Notes under the pieces: model-generated
What the model saw: only the letters and a program-made list of their open reading frames with translations
Told to the model about the DNA's origin: nothing
The model's database searches: none
In this document: positions 56,542-64,000 of the stretch, in pieces
Position numbering within the stretch: position 1 is the first letter of the stretch
How the letters are laid out: every line of letters starts with the position of its first letter
From: Acetobacterium bakii
Lineage (GTDB): Bacteria > Bacillota > Clostridia > Eubacteriales > Eubacteriaceae
Length of the DNA stretch: 64,000 bases
Assembly: GCF_001263355.1 (NCBI RefSeq)
Contig: NZ_LGYO01000007.1
Coordinates: forward strand, 62,001-126,000
Reading direction: 5' to 3'
Position numbers and translations under genes: made by a program

Positions 56542-56994
56542 TTAGGCTTTCATATACTTGTTTTCAATTTCGCTGATCAGGTCAAGCCGTCGCTGATGAC
56601 GCCCGCCTGAAAATTCGGTTTCAAGCCAAACCTTGAGGATGCGCATGGCTAAATCCACGCCCAATACCCGCCCCCCCAATACCAGAACATTGGCATTGTT
56701 ATGTTCCCGGGACATGGCTGCCATAAACTCATTGGTGCACAATGCACCGCGAATTCCCGGGACCTTGTTGACGGCCATGGAAATGCCCAGCCCGGTGCCG
56801 CAAATGGCAATCCCTCGGTCACAGTCACCAAAGCTCACGGCTTCGCCAACCTTCTGGCCATAAATAGGATAATCACAGGAATCTTTGGTATAGGTACCGA
56901 AATCTGCAATCTCCCAGCCGGCTTCAAGCAGATAGGCTTTCACCTGTTCTTTTAATTCCAGACCGCCATGGTCTGCGCCTAATGCGATTTTCAT
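56542..56994 (-). CDS. rpiB: Ribose-5-phosphate isomerase B
   Basis: 150 residues, family length. ALGADHGGLELKEQV, AICGTGLGISMAVNKVPGIRGALC (catalytic Cys plus anion loop), SREHNNANVLVLGGRVLG and the C-terminal FSGGRHQRRL match RpiB/LacAB. It interconverts ribose-5-phosphate and ribulose-5-phosphate. It forms a likely transcription unit with the tRNA modification gene 14 bp upstream, a common Gram-positive arrangement. Confidence 0.95.
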   Translation of the reverse strand: MKIALGADHGGLELKEQVKAYLLEAGWEIADFGTYTKDSCDYPIYGQKVGEAVSFGDCDRGIAICGTGLGISMAVNKVPGIRGALCTNEFMAAMSREHNNANVLVLGGRVLGVDLAMRILKVWLETEFSGGRHQRRLDLISEIENKYMKA

Positions 56995-57008
56995 ATAGTT
57001 TTCCTTCC

Positions 57009-58055
57009 TTATATAAATGTATATCCGGCAGCTTTATACAGCCGGTTCAAAAGTGCCAGGGTTTCATTATTTAACGGGATATCTTCAGCATAGATCTTTT
57101 CCACGCCCAGCTCGTCAAAGGTTCGCAGCCGTGAAAAAAGATTTTTTGCCATTTCCTTGGGATCATCCCGGCTGCCCAAGGAAATAATGACGCCGGTGTG
57201 ATAGGATTCCATGGTTTCATCACTGGCCAGAATCCCGATGGTCATGGGCTTGCCATGGTAATGGGCGACTGCCTGGGTGATTTTTTCACGGATTTGGTCG
57301 GGGTTTCCCTTAACCACCACCAGTTCGCCTTTGGGGGAATAGTGGGTGTATTTCATCCCCGGGGACTTGACCTTATCGGTGCTGGTATTCTTGGTGATGC
57401 TGGCAGCAACCAGCACTTCGCCTAAAACTTCCCGCAGCTCGGCAACGGTTACATCCCCGGGGCGTAGCACCACCGGGGGATCCAGAGTCATATCAATCAC
57501 CGTGGATTCCAGCCCCAATTCCCCATCCGCGGACAGGATAATGGCGGCTACCCGGCCATCCAAGTCCTCGAGCACATGCTTTCCTTCGGTGGGACTCGGT
57601 CGCCCTGACAGATTGGCACTGGGTGCCGCCACCGGACAGCCGGCCAGTTTAATAAAGGCCCGGGCGATATCATGGCTGGGAAAGCGCACCGCCACGGTGT
57701 TCAGGCCGGCAGTGACCGCCTCCGGGACCACCGCGGATTTCTCCATGATGATGGTCAGGGGACCGGGCCAGAAAGCATCCATGAGTTTTTTGGCTTTTTC
57801 CGGGATAACCGCCACCAGAGCATCCACCTGGGACAGCTCCGATACATGAATGATCAGCGGATTATCCTCCGGGCGTCCCTTGGCAACAAAGATCTTTTTG
57901 ACGGCTTCCGGGTCCAGGGCATTAGCCCCTAAGCCATACACCGTTTCGGTTGGGAAAACCACGTTTTCCCCTTTGCGGATGAGTGCCGCCGGGATTTCCA
58001 GTAATTTCAGTCCCTTGGCATCCAGGTTTTGAATATCAAATATCTGTGTTTTCAT
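57009..58055 (-). CDS. L-threonylcarbamoyladenylate synthase (Sua5-type)
   Basis: 348 residues, the long Sua5 form. The YrdC domain (about 15-205) has VFPTETVYGLGANA and AKGRPEDNPLIIHV, with GLNTVAVRFPSH and APSANLSGRPSPT for ATP/threonine binding. A linker and the Sua5 domain (about 235-345, SPGMKYTHYSPKGELVVVKG) follow. It makes the threonylcarbamoyl-AMP used for t6A37 of tRNA. Confidence 0.95.
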   Translation of the reverse strand: MKTQIFDIQNLDAKGLKLLEIPAALIRKGENVVFPTETVYGLGANALDPEAVKKIFVAKGRPEDNPLIIHVSELSQVDALVAVIPEKAKKLMDAFWPGPLTIIMEKSAVVPEAVTAGLNTVAVRFPSHDIARAFIKLAGCPVAAPSANLSGRPSPTEGKHVLEDLDGRVAAIILSADGELGLESTVIDMTLDPPVVLRPGDVTVAELREVLGEVLVAASITKNTSTDKVKSPGMKYTHYSPKGELVVVKGNPDQIREKITQAVAHYHGKPMTIGILASDETMESYHTGVIISLGSRDDPKEMAKNLFSRLRTFDELGVEKIYAEDIPLNNETLALLNRLYKAAGYTFI

Positions 58056-58099
58056 TGTTTTATTTCCGTTTTTTCCTTATTGCGGTTGCTTGGCCATGC

Positions 58100-59533
58100 T
58101 TATTCAACCTCGCTCAATAACCGTTGTTTAAGTGACCAAAGCTCCTGGGATAAATCCACATGATACACATGGGGATTTATCATCCGTTTAAAGGCCGGCC
58201 ACAAGCCTTCTTTTTCATCCCGGAGATGGGCTTGAATTTCCAGAATACTGGGGGTATCGTACACACATTTACCGGCTTCAAAAATCGGCACCATGATCTC
58301 CCGGACATAGTAGTTGGTGATGGTGCGTTTTTTCCAGGTGTACACCGGATGAAAAATAACCAGGGGTTCGTTGACGTCAATGGTTTCATGTTCCAAGGTC
58401 ATCAAATCCGCCAGGGCCATATCGTTGCTTTTGCCGTAAATACGGAATACCTTTTTGCAGCCCGGATTGGTAATTTTCCCGGGATCGTTGGAAACCTTGA
58501 GTTTGGGCTTGCCGTCAATGGAAGCCAGTTTGTACACCCCACCCAAAGCCGGGCAGTCATAGGCGGTGATCAGTTTGGTCCCGACACCCCAGGAATTGAT
58601 TTTCGCCCCCTGGCTTTTCAAATCCTTAATCAGGTATTCGTCGAGATCCGAGGAGGCCACAATGCCGGCGTCCTCCAAACCCGCATCATCGAGAAGCTTG
58701 CGGGCTTCACCACTGAGGTAGGCAAGATCTCCGGAATCAATCCGAATCCCGTAGTGTCCGGTAATTCCGCCTTCGGCCAGGGCCTTGTGAAAAACTGCAA
58801 TGGCATTGGGAACCCCTTGTTCCAGGGTGTTGTAGGTGTCCACCAACAGAATGGCGTTGTCGGGATTATACTTGACAAATTTTTCGAAGGCTTCGATTTC
58901 GGTGTCGTAGCTTAAAATAAAGCTATGACTCATGGTTCCCATGGACGGCCGCTGCAGCATCGCTTCGGTTTCCACCACACTGGTACCGGCACAGCCGCCG
59001 ATAACCGCTGCCCGGGCGCCAAAATAACCGGCTTCGGTACCATGGGCGCGACGCAGGCCAAATTCCATGACCAGGTCGCCCCGGGCCTCTTCGATGATCC
59101 GTGCGGCCTTGGTGGCAATCAGGGTCTGATGATTGATAATGCTCAGAATGGTTGTCTCCACCAGCTGGGCCTGGATCAGCGGTCCTTTCACCCGAATAAT
59201 CGGTTCAAAGGGAAAAATAATGCTGCCTTCGGGCACTGCGTAAATCTCGCCTTCAAATTTAAAATTTTCTAAATAGGTTAAAAATTCTTCTGAGAACTCC
59301 GGATGGTTTTTTTTGAGTAAAACCGTATCCGCTTTGGTGAATCGGAGACCCTTAATATAATCAATGACCTGCTCCAAACCTGCTACCACTGTGTATCCAC
59401 CCCCGAAGGGATTTTCCCGTATAAAAGCATCAAAAACAGCCTCTTCCGCAGCTTTACCATCTTGAAGATAGACATTCCCCATGGTAAATTGGTACAAATC
59501 AGTTGCCAGCTGAAGCTTTCGATCAAATTGCAT
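58100..59533 (-). CDS. pncB: Nicotinate phosphoribosyltransferase
   Basis: 477 residues, ATG with AAGGAG upstream. LATDLYQFTMGNVYLQDGK at the N-terminus, EFGLRRAHGTEAGYFGARAAVIGG, and GTMSHSFILSYDTEIEAF (the conserved His region). GIRIDSGDLAYLS is the phosphate-binding part. It converts nicotinate and PRPP to nicotinate mononucleotide in NAD salvage. Confidence 0.95.
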   Translation of the reverse strand: MQFDRKLQLATDLYQFTMGNVYLQDGKAAEEAVFDAFIRENPFGGGYTVVAGLEQVIDYIKGLRFTKADTVLLKKNHPEFSEEFLTYLENFKFEGEIYAVPEGSIIFPFEPIIRVKGPLIQAQLVETTILSIINHQTLIATKAARIIEEARGDLVMEFGLRRAHGTEAGYFGARAAVIGGCAGTSVVETEAMLQRPSMGTMSHSFILSYDTEIEAFEKFVKYNPDNAILLVDTYNTLEQGVPNAIAVFHKALAEGGITGHYGIRIDSGDLAYLSGEARKLLDDAGLEDAGIVASSDLDEYLIKDLKSQGAKINSWGVGTKLITAYDCPALGGVYKLASIDGKPKLKVSNDPGKITNPGCKKVFRIYGKSNDMALADLMTLEHETIDVNEPLVIFHPVYTWKKRTITNYYVREIMVPIFEAGKCVYDTPSILEIQAHLRDEKEGLWPAFKRMINPHVYHVDLSQELWSLKQRLLSEVE

Positions 59534-59673
59534 AATAAAATCTCCTTCTTTTACGTCGAGACCTATTCTATCACTTTACCATGATAAAATACAAATCTTT
59601 TTAATAATAAATATTTGCTTGTTTTTATCTTATTTTTATCCATTGCCTGGGCTTTTCAGTGTTAATCTTTACC

Positions 59674-59689
59674 TATATATATATATATA
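59674..59689. repeat. (TA)8 dinucleotide tract
   Basis: Eight TA units in the gap between pncB and the ArsD-like gene; the rest of the 59534-59730 gap is AT-rich with nothing else recognised. Confidence 0.8.
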
Positions 59690-59730
59690 AGTTTTCAGCC
59701 CCTAAAATTTCGCAGTTAAAACCACGTAAA

Positions 59731-59754
59731 AAAGAAATGCTTTCGCATTTCTTT
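59731..59754 (-). terminator. Terminator of the ArsD-like gene
   Basis: Perfect 10-bp stem AAAGAAATGC/GCATTTCTTT with a TTTC loop; T run on the minus strand. Confidence 0.85.
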
Positions 59755-59780
59755 AGTTTTAGCACCCAATTTTTCACCGA

Positions 59781-60173
59781 TCAGCCGCATTTGCCGCAAC
59801 CGCTTTCAGTGCCCTCAACGGCTAAAGCATTTGCGCGTTTTTCAATGTTGGCATAGTTTGCCAGATCACTCCAGGGAAGACCGGCCCATTTGGCAAATTC
59901 AAGGTCTGTGGGATATTCGCCTTTAGATTCAAGCTTACCTTCAACCACAATAAACGGCAACGCTTCGACGCCGTCTTCCACCAAGGCTGTCTTAACCGCC
60001 TCATTGGCTAAAAACGCCGGACCATCGTCAATAATATTGTAACGGGATATGGAAACCCCGCGTTCTCGTAAATCCTGGACCAGGTGCTCCATCCGAAGCA
60101 AATCTTTTTCAATGGCTGGATCGCAAAAACCGCTGGCACAACCCGCCGGTTCGTATATTTCAATTTTTCGCAT
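59781..60173 (-). CDS. arsD: Orphan ArsD-family arsenical-binding protein
   Basis: 130 residues. The N-terminus EIYEPAGCASGFCDPAIEKDLLRM matches ArsD, though the canonical vicinal Cys pair is C-A-S-G-F-C here, leaving Cys12 and Cys17. RYNIIDDGPAFLANEAV and ALPFIVVEGKLESKGEYPTDLE complete the thioredoxin-like fold, and the tail ends GCGKCG. ArsD carries arsenite to the ArsA ATPase and can repress ars operons. No arsA, arsB or arsR is next to it, so its role here is uncertain. Own ribosome site (CAGGAGG) and terminator; likely monocistronic. Confidence 0.82.
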   Translation of the reverse strand: MRKIEIYEPAGCASGFCDPAIEKDLLRMEHLVQDLRERGVSISRYNIIDDGPAFLANEAVKTALVEDGVEALPFIVVEGKLESKGEYPTDLEFAKWAGLPWSDLANYANIEKRANALAVEGTESGCGKCG

Positions 60174-60311
60174 ATTTTTTTCCTCCTGAATCTGGTTTAT
60201 ATGGCTATAGTAACACAGGTATGATGGTTTGTGAATGGAAATTTGAAAGTTGCTCGCCCGAACGGGAATTAAATTTACGTTTGCTTAAAATTGATACTAT
60301 TTACTGGCTCA

Positions 60312-60331
60312 AGGGGCGATTATTAATCGCC
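60312..60331. other. Small inverted repeat after the prepilin gene
   Basis: GGGCGAT/ATCGCCC around a 5-6 nt loop between the ArsD-like gene and the prepilin gene, without a clear T run. Possibly a weak terminator or mRNA-stabilising hairpin. Confidence 0.35.
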
Positions 60332-60383
60332 CGCAACCCGGGGGATTCGCAAAATGCTGGCATTTGTTGAAATGTACCTACTA

Positions 60384-61178
60384 TCACTGAACCGCTCTCC
60401 ATTTCGACGTGTCACTAAACTGTGATTTTAAATCTGCCCAGGTAACTGTTTGGGTTGTGGGTCCCATGCTGGCCATTCCAAAATTTTCTCTTCCATTATT
60501 ATCAATATATTCATACCACGTGCCTTCTTCATGATTGAAAACTAACTTTGTCCCCCAACTTCCCTGAGCCGCATTAACGGAATTGGCAAACATCACTACA
60601 TCCCCATCGAGTGTAAAATAAGGCTGTATCATATAATCGGTTTCATCTTTTAAGTACCGGGATTTTTTGATAAGATCCACAGGAAATGCATTCCAAGTAT
60701 TCCCATTATCTCTAAATATTTTAGCCCGATAGGTATCATTTGAAAAATTACTGTCTTCAATTTTCAAATATGCCCGTTTCTCCGCAGGAGTCATATTTTT
60801 AATATCATCCCACAAAGCTTTTGATTTCACAAAAAGCTTGCCATCCGGAGACGTGGTATGAACTGAACAATAAACTACAGCAACCGCGGTTTGGGGATCT
60901 TCATAATAAGAATATCCATAATATTTTCCGCCACTGGGACAAATTCCATCCATTGGACCGTAGTTATCCTCAATAAATGCAGCAATTTCCAACTCTGGAT
61001 GGATCCTGGCATTCACTTTAAAGAGATTTACCATTTCCTTTCGCTGGGTGTCACAAAGCGATTCCTGAGAATTCCCAACAAACCCCAGCATGGTTGGAAT
61101 AGCAAAGGCGGCTAAAATAGCCAGAATAACCAGGACAACAATAATTTCGGTTAGGGTAAAACCTTCATTATTTTTCAT
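60384..61178 (-). CDS. Type IV prepilin-like protein
   Basis: The ATG at 61178 has GGAGAGG upstream; a GTG lies one codon before. 264 residues. The class III leader is short (MKNNEG) and cleavage would occur before FTLTEIIVVLVILAILAAFAIPTMLGFV, with the conserved Glu5. The globular part (about 40-264) is unassigned; it has Cys residues near 40, 75 and 100 (ICPSGGKYYGYSYY). It would be exported and built into a type IV pilus or pseudopilus. The pilus assembly genes are not in the window. Its N-terminus is closely related to that of the protein at 61632. Confidence 0.85.
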   Translation of the reverse strand: MKNNEGFTLTEIIVVLVILAILAAFAIPTMLGFVGNSQESLCDTQRKEMVNLFKVNARIHPELEIAAFIEDNYGPMDGICPSGGKYYGYSYYEDPQTAVAVVYCSVHTTSPDGKLFVKSKALWDDIKNMTPAEKRAYLKIEDSNFSNDTYRAKIFRDNGNTWNAFPVDLIKKSRYLKDETDYMIQPYFTLDGDVVMFANSVNAAQGSWGTKLVFNHEEGTWYEYIDNNGRENFGMASMGPTTQTVTWADLKSQFSDTSKWRAVQ

Positions 61179-61181
61179 CAC

Positions 61182-61631
61182 ATACCTCTCCTTTTTTGAA
61201 AACCATCTTTTTTGAATGATATCTTGAAAGAGCCAATATACGTCCTAAAAAACTGACAATACTCATTAATTTACCTGTGTAATCACAAAATATTTTTCTT
61301 CGTCCGCATTTAGGGTAGGCGTACTTAAAGATGCAATTTTTATGTTATTCCTACAATTTCACCGTTCAAATTGGTCATCTATTTTTTAGGCACAATTACA
61401 TAATTCATCGTATTTCCATTGGTAGTACTCAACCTGTTTTTCGTGATCTGGTCCACTTTATATGCAACACTGTTAATGACTTCCACATCGTCTCTCTCAT
61501 GGTTGAATCCCATCCCGTAAACTGCTCCGGAAATCATAGGTATCGCAACACAAGTATAGTGGTTGGTGAACACCATAAGGCTGTTTCGAAAATTTATTTT
61601 CTACAGACCCTAATTACATATACGGTTTCTC
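61182..61631 (-). pseudogene. Gap with a possible remnant of a surface or pilin gene
   Basis: This 450-bp gap has no gene with a ribosome site. One frame (61379-61576, 65 codons) has a plausible protein composition and ends NYVIVPKK, similar in style to the C-termini of the neighbouring prepilins (NNYWVKIVKK at 61632). It lacks a start signal and is preceded in frame by TAG. It may be the tail of a decayed pilin gene. Low confidence. Confidence 0.3.
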
Positions 61632-63047
61632 TTATTTTTTAACAATTTTCACCCAGTAATTATTTGTTGTGGTTACGGTTGGATTAATAGGCGGCGTAAT
61701 AGTTGTGCTATCACTCGACCAAATATATACAAAATCGCCATATTCATATAAGTTTCCAAATGTTGGCTGCGATGTTAACCACGCGGTTTCATTAACATTA
61801 TCCGAATTATACACCGGGGTAGTGCTTGTTATTTCAATGAACTTTTTCTGATCTGCTGGGCTTAGCCATCCATAAAAGTTATCCGTCGTCGTATAAAAAA
61901 ACCAGGGATCTTGCTCCAAATCATCGATTGACACATATGTACCGCATTCTCTACCAAATAAAAATGTAGTACTTCTGTAAACTGCACCACTTTCTGTTGT
62001 AATAAACCAATCATATGGATACCAATCTGAATAAAGATCTTCAAAATACTTTTTCACATTACCAACAGTATCTACATTTGCAAGTTCAATAAAATTCGCT
62101 GTATAAATCATTGTGATATATGGAGTGCTTTCTGGCGGAAAAAAAGTTAAATTTGTTCCCACCCGGATTCCGGCACTGTCAACCCATTGCAAGAATTGGT
62201 ACCCCTCTTGCGGTGTTGCTGTTGAACCTGCTGGGTTTCCAGTTATTGCTCCGATCGTTTCACTGGTAGGATTGACACTACCATTAGGACCTGCTGTATA
62301 GGTGATGGTAACTTCATTTTCACTGAAATTGGCAGTATATGTTGCCGATTCGTATTTCCCCTCATTTTTGGTTGGCGAGAATGTTGCGACTGGACCGACC
62401 TCCGCACCATTTTTTGTCCAGTTAACGAAGGTGTACCCCAAATTGGCAGTAGCCGTTGATCCACTTACGGGTCCATTACTCGCATCTACGGTTTCACTCG
62501 TTTTGGATACAGAACCGCCATTACTTGCTGTATATTGGATGGTCACATTGTTAACTACAGGAGGAGCAACATTAGGGTTTACATCCGCAATCATCCCATC
62601 ATGTTTGTCGCAGTAAATATTGATGCTGCCATTGTCTGTCTGCGTGTAATAATTCCCGCCATCCTGGCAAATTCCCGCAACCATTTTTTTCCCATCTTTA
62701 TCAATTACCTTTATAACGGATTCTTCGCCAGACGCAAGATCCACATTGAATTCGTCATAAATCGCTTGAAAGAAAATTTTGTTTCTTAACGCCACTTGAT
62801 CAGGATTATTTCCATCAATTTTCACTATCTTGGTTGGTGAGTCGGTTAAATCTTTTTGTGCCTGCTGGCAATCACGTGTAAGCATTGCCGTATAGGCGGC
62901 ACATTCTTTTGCCTGAGAATCCTTCACAAATCCCAGATAGGTGGGTATGGCAAACGCCGCTAAAACTGCCAGGATTACTAAAGTCACAATAACTTCAATC
63001 ATCGTAAAACCATCTCTGTTTTTATCAACGTCCACTTTTACAAACAT
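61632..63047 (-). CDS. Type IV prepilin-like protein with Listeria/Bacteroides-type (InlB-like) repeats
   Basis: The ATG at 63047 is preferred over the TTG two codons earlier, with GGTGG 6 bp upstream. About 471 residues. A prepilin leader is followed by G/FTMIEVIVTLVILAVLAAFAIPTYLGFVKDSQ. The region around residues 170-320 has two beta-repeats with Y-T-A...G-S-V...S-T-A-x-x-x-x-G-Y-x-F-x-x-W and ending T-Y-T-A-N-F, like the bacterial repeats of InlB-type adhesins. The C-terminal 150 residues are unassigned and aromatic-rich. A pilin carrying adhesin-like repeats suggests a tip or minor pilin. Long 5' gap (about 95 bp) to the next gene. Confidence 0.82.
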   Translation of the reverse strand: MFVKVDVDKNRDGFTMIEVIVTLVILAVLAAFAIPTYLGFVKDSQAKECAAYTAMLTRDCQQAQKDLTDSPTKIVKIDGNNPDQVALRNKIFFQAIYDEFNVDLASGEESVIKVIDKDGKKMVAGICQDGGNYYTQTDNGSINIYCDKHDGMIADVNPNVAPPVVNNVTIQYTASNGGSVSKTSETVDASNGPVSGSTATANLGYTFVNWTKNGAEVGPVATFSPTKNEGKYESATYTANFSENEVTITYTAGPNGSVNPTSETIGAITGNPAGSTATPQEGYQFLQWVDSAGIRVGTNLTFFPPESTPYITMIYTANFIELANVDTVGNVKKYFEDLYSDWYPYDWFITTESGAVYRSTTFLFGRECGTYVSIDDLEQDPWFFYTTTDNFYGWLSPADQKKFIEITSTTPVYNSDNVNETAWLTSQPTFGNLYEYGDFVYIWSSDSTTITPPINPTVTTTNNYWVKIVKK

Positions 63048-63147
63048 CAGCAACCACCAACTCTTTCCTTATAACTTGATAACCCCTTAGCAGTATAATC
63101 TCGTAAATACCTACTTTTAATGCCTTTAACGTACCCTATTATCGAAT

Positions 63148-63756
63148 CTACTCCATATCGACCAATGTCAACACCAGATATTGTTTGACCGGACCATTGA
63201 GCGCTCCCTGGATGAATGCCGGAAAATTATTGTTACTTTGTCTAATATTGTTCATGACAACCCCACCACTCAAGGTTGTCATGGTTGCATCTATCGGTAT
63301 AAGCCCATAATTCAGGGTTACCGCTTCATTACTCCCGGTTACCTGGACTGTTATATTTGATATCTGGGGAATGGCGTGGTCAATCCGTGAATACTGTTTT
63401 CCCCCAGATGCATCAAGCACAGGATTGCCAGCACTGTCAACAATTAAGGTCATGATGACTTCTTCGCAGGTACCATCCGCTTTAAACCCAATACTGTAAC
63501 TCTCCTTTAATGCCGTTTGCGGCGTGCTGGATATTGCTACGCCTGTTGCCACTGCCAATACCTTTTGCAGATTCGTTTCTACATTCGTAATCGAGCCCTC
63601 TTTATTGCTGATAGCTTCGCTATGCACATAAGTTTTCTGGGACATTAGAAAAACCGAAGAGATGGTCGCCAACAAAATCCCCGTGATCAGCAGTGCTACC
63701 AACAATTCAATTAGCGTAAAACCCTTATCTCTGGAGATTTTCACCATTCGTTTCAT
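63148..63756 (-). CDS. Type IV prepilin-like protein (PilW/GspJ-like size)
   Basis: 202 residues. Leader MKRMVKISRDKG followed by FTLIELLVALLITGILLATISSVFLMSQ, the canonical G/FTLIE cleavage site. The C-terminal part (about 60-202) is a beta-rich domain without recognised motifs. The start overlaps the stop of the upstream gene by 4 bp, so the two are co-translated. Probably a minor pilin or pseudopilin. Confidence 0.85.
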   Translation of the reverse strand: MKRMVKISRDKGFTLIELLVALLITGILLATISSVFLMSQKTYVHSEAISNKEGSITNVETNLQKVLAVATGVAISSTPQTALKESYSIGFKADGTCEEVIMTLIVDSAGNPVLDASGGKQYSRIDHAIPQISNITVQVTGSNEAVTLNYGLIPIDATMTTLSGGVVMNNIRQSNNNFPAFIQGALNGPVKQYLVLTLVDME

Positions 63757-64000
63757 ACGCCGACGCCATCCTTCTTCGTATAGGCTTTCAATTCTACATA
63801 AGATTCACTATTATTATAATAAACCCGAACCCAAACATTATAGATGGTGTATTTCTTAATCCTCAATGGATCACTTGTTAATCTATTCTCATCGATCACT
63901 TTTTCAACTGTGTTTGGTTTAATAACAAACTGTTTTGATGTATCAATTTTTGATGTATCGATCAATGCCAGCTTCTCGGGAGTTATCAACTTTGGATCAA
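63753..64000 (-). CDS. C-terminal part of a protein in the pilin operon, 5' end beyond the window
   Basis: The frame is open to the right edge (about 82 codons visible). The visible part is soluble and ends RIKKYTIYNVWVRVYYNNSESYVELKAYTKKDGVGV. This looks like the C-terminal beta-sheet of a minor pilin (PilV/GspI-like), but the defining N-terminus is not in the window. Coupled by a 4-bp overlap to the next prepilin gene. Confidence 0.65.
   Translation of the reverse strand, partial: DPKLITPEKLALIDTSKIDTSKQFVIKPNTVEKVIDENRLTSDPLRIKKYTIYNVWVRVYYNNSESYVELKAYTKKDGVGV

Noticed and set aside
59674-59689. (TA)8 tract as a phase-variation switch
   Set aside because: It is not inside a gene or between recognisable promoter boxes, so no switching target can be named.

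Overview
The window looks like a chromosomal segment of an anaerobic acetogenic firmicute, most likely Acetobacterium or a close relative in the Eubacteriaceae. The strongest evidence is the ATP synthase operon at 48592-56341. It carries three consecutive c-subunit genes with a Na+-type ion site (Gln in helix 1, V-x-E-T-T in helix 2), two of them almost identical, as in Acetobacterium. Clostridial hydrophobic-W (ChW) surface proteins, LCP enzymes and AGGAGG-type ribosome binding sites with frequent GTG/TTG starts fit this placement. No tRNA, rRNA or CRISPR array was seen.

Layout. (1) 1-514: 3'-truncated coiled-coil gene. (2) 819-30514: cell-wall polysaccharide region. It has two LCP attachment enzymes (819, 27201), a polyprenyl-phosphate glycosylphosphotransferase, several GT2 enzymes, a Wzm/Wzt ABC exporter, the complete dTDP-L-rhamnose set (rfbD, A, C, B) and a phosphoglucomutase. 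A side-chain module holds a polyprenyl-phosphate sugar synthase, its DUF2304 partner, a small SMR-type membrane protein and three large polytopic proteins (two DUF6056-like, one DUF2142-like). Two secreted peptidoglycan hydrolases with GBS_Bsp-like repeats sit inside it. (3) 30696-38312 and 41703-44705: four secreted ChW proteins, two with arrays of FIVAR-like repeats, one a CHAP hydrolase and one resembling an S-layer protein. (4) 38574-40366: an operator-controlled TetR regulator translationally coupled to a radical SAM enzyme. (5) 40459-41594: a RAYT (Y1 REP-associated transposase) locus with a truncated tandem copy and REP-like motifs. (6) 45139-48422: galU, a divergent UDP-glucose dehydrogenase-like gene lacking the catalytic cysteine, and mreB. 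(7) 48592-56341: Na+ F1Fo ATP synthase. (8) 56542-60173: rpiB, Sua5-type tRNA modification enzyme, nicotinate phosphoribosyltransferase and an orphan ArsD-like protein. (9) 60384-64000: type IV pilin-like genes running off the right edge.

How it fits together: glucose-1-phosphate from the mutase feeds dTDP-rhamnose and UDP-glucose synthesis. The polymer is built on a lipid carrier, exported by Wzm/Wzt, probably decorated outside by GT-C-like enzymes using polyprenyl-phosphate sugars, and attached to peptidoglycan by LCP enzymes. The ChW/S-layer-like proteins and the hydrolases would populate the same envelope.

Most interesting observations: the Cys-to-Asp change in the UDP-glucose dehydrogenase homologue; a matching promoter module in front of three ChW genes; a short leader ORF of 19-20 codons in front of two of them; the all-single-hairpin c-subunit set; the RAYT duplication; and a repeated sequence that in one place starts a 94-nt imperfect hairpin.
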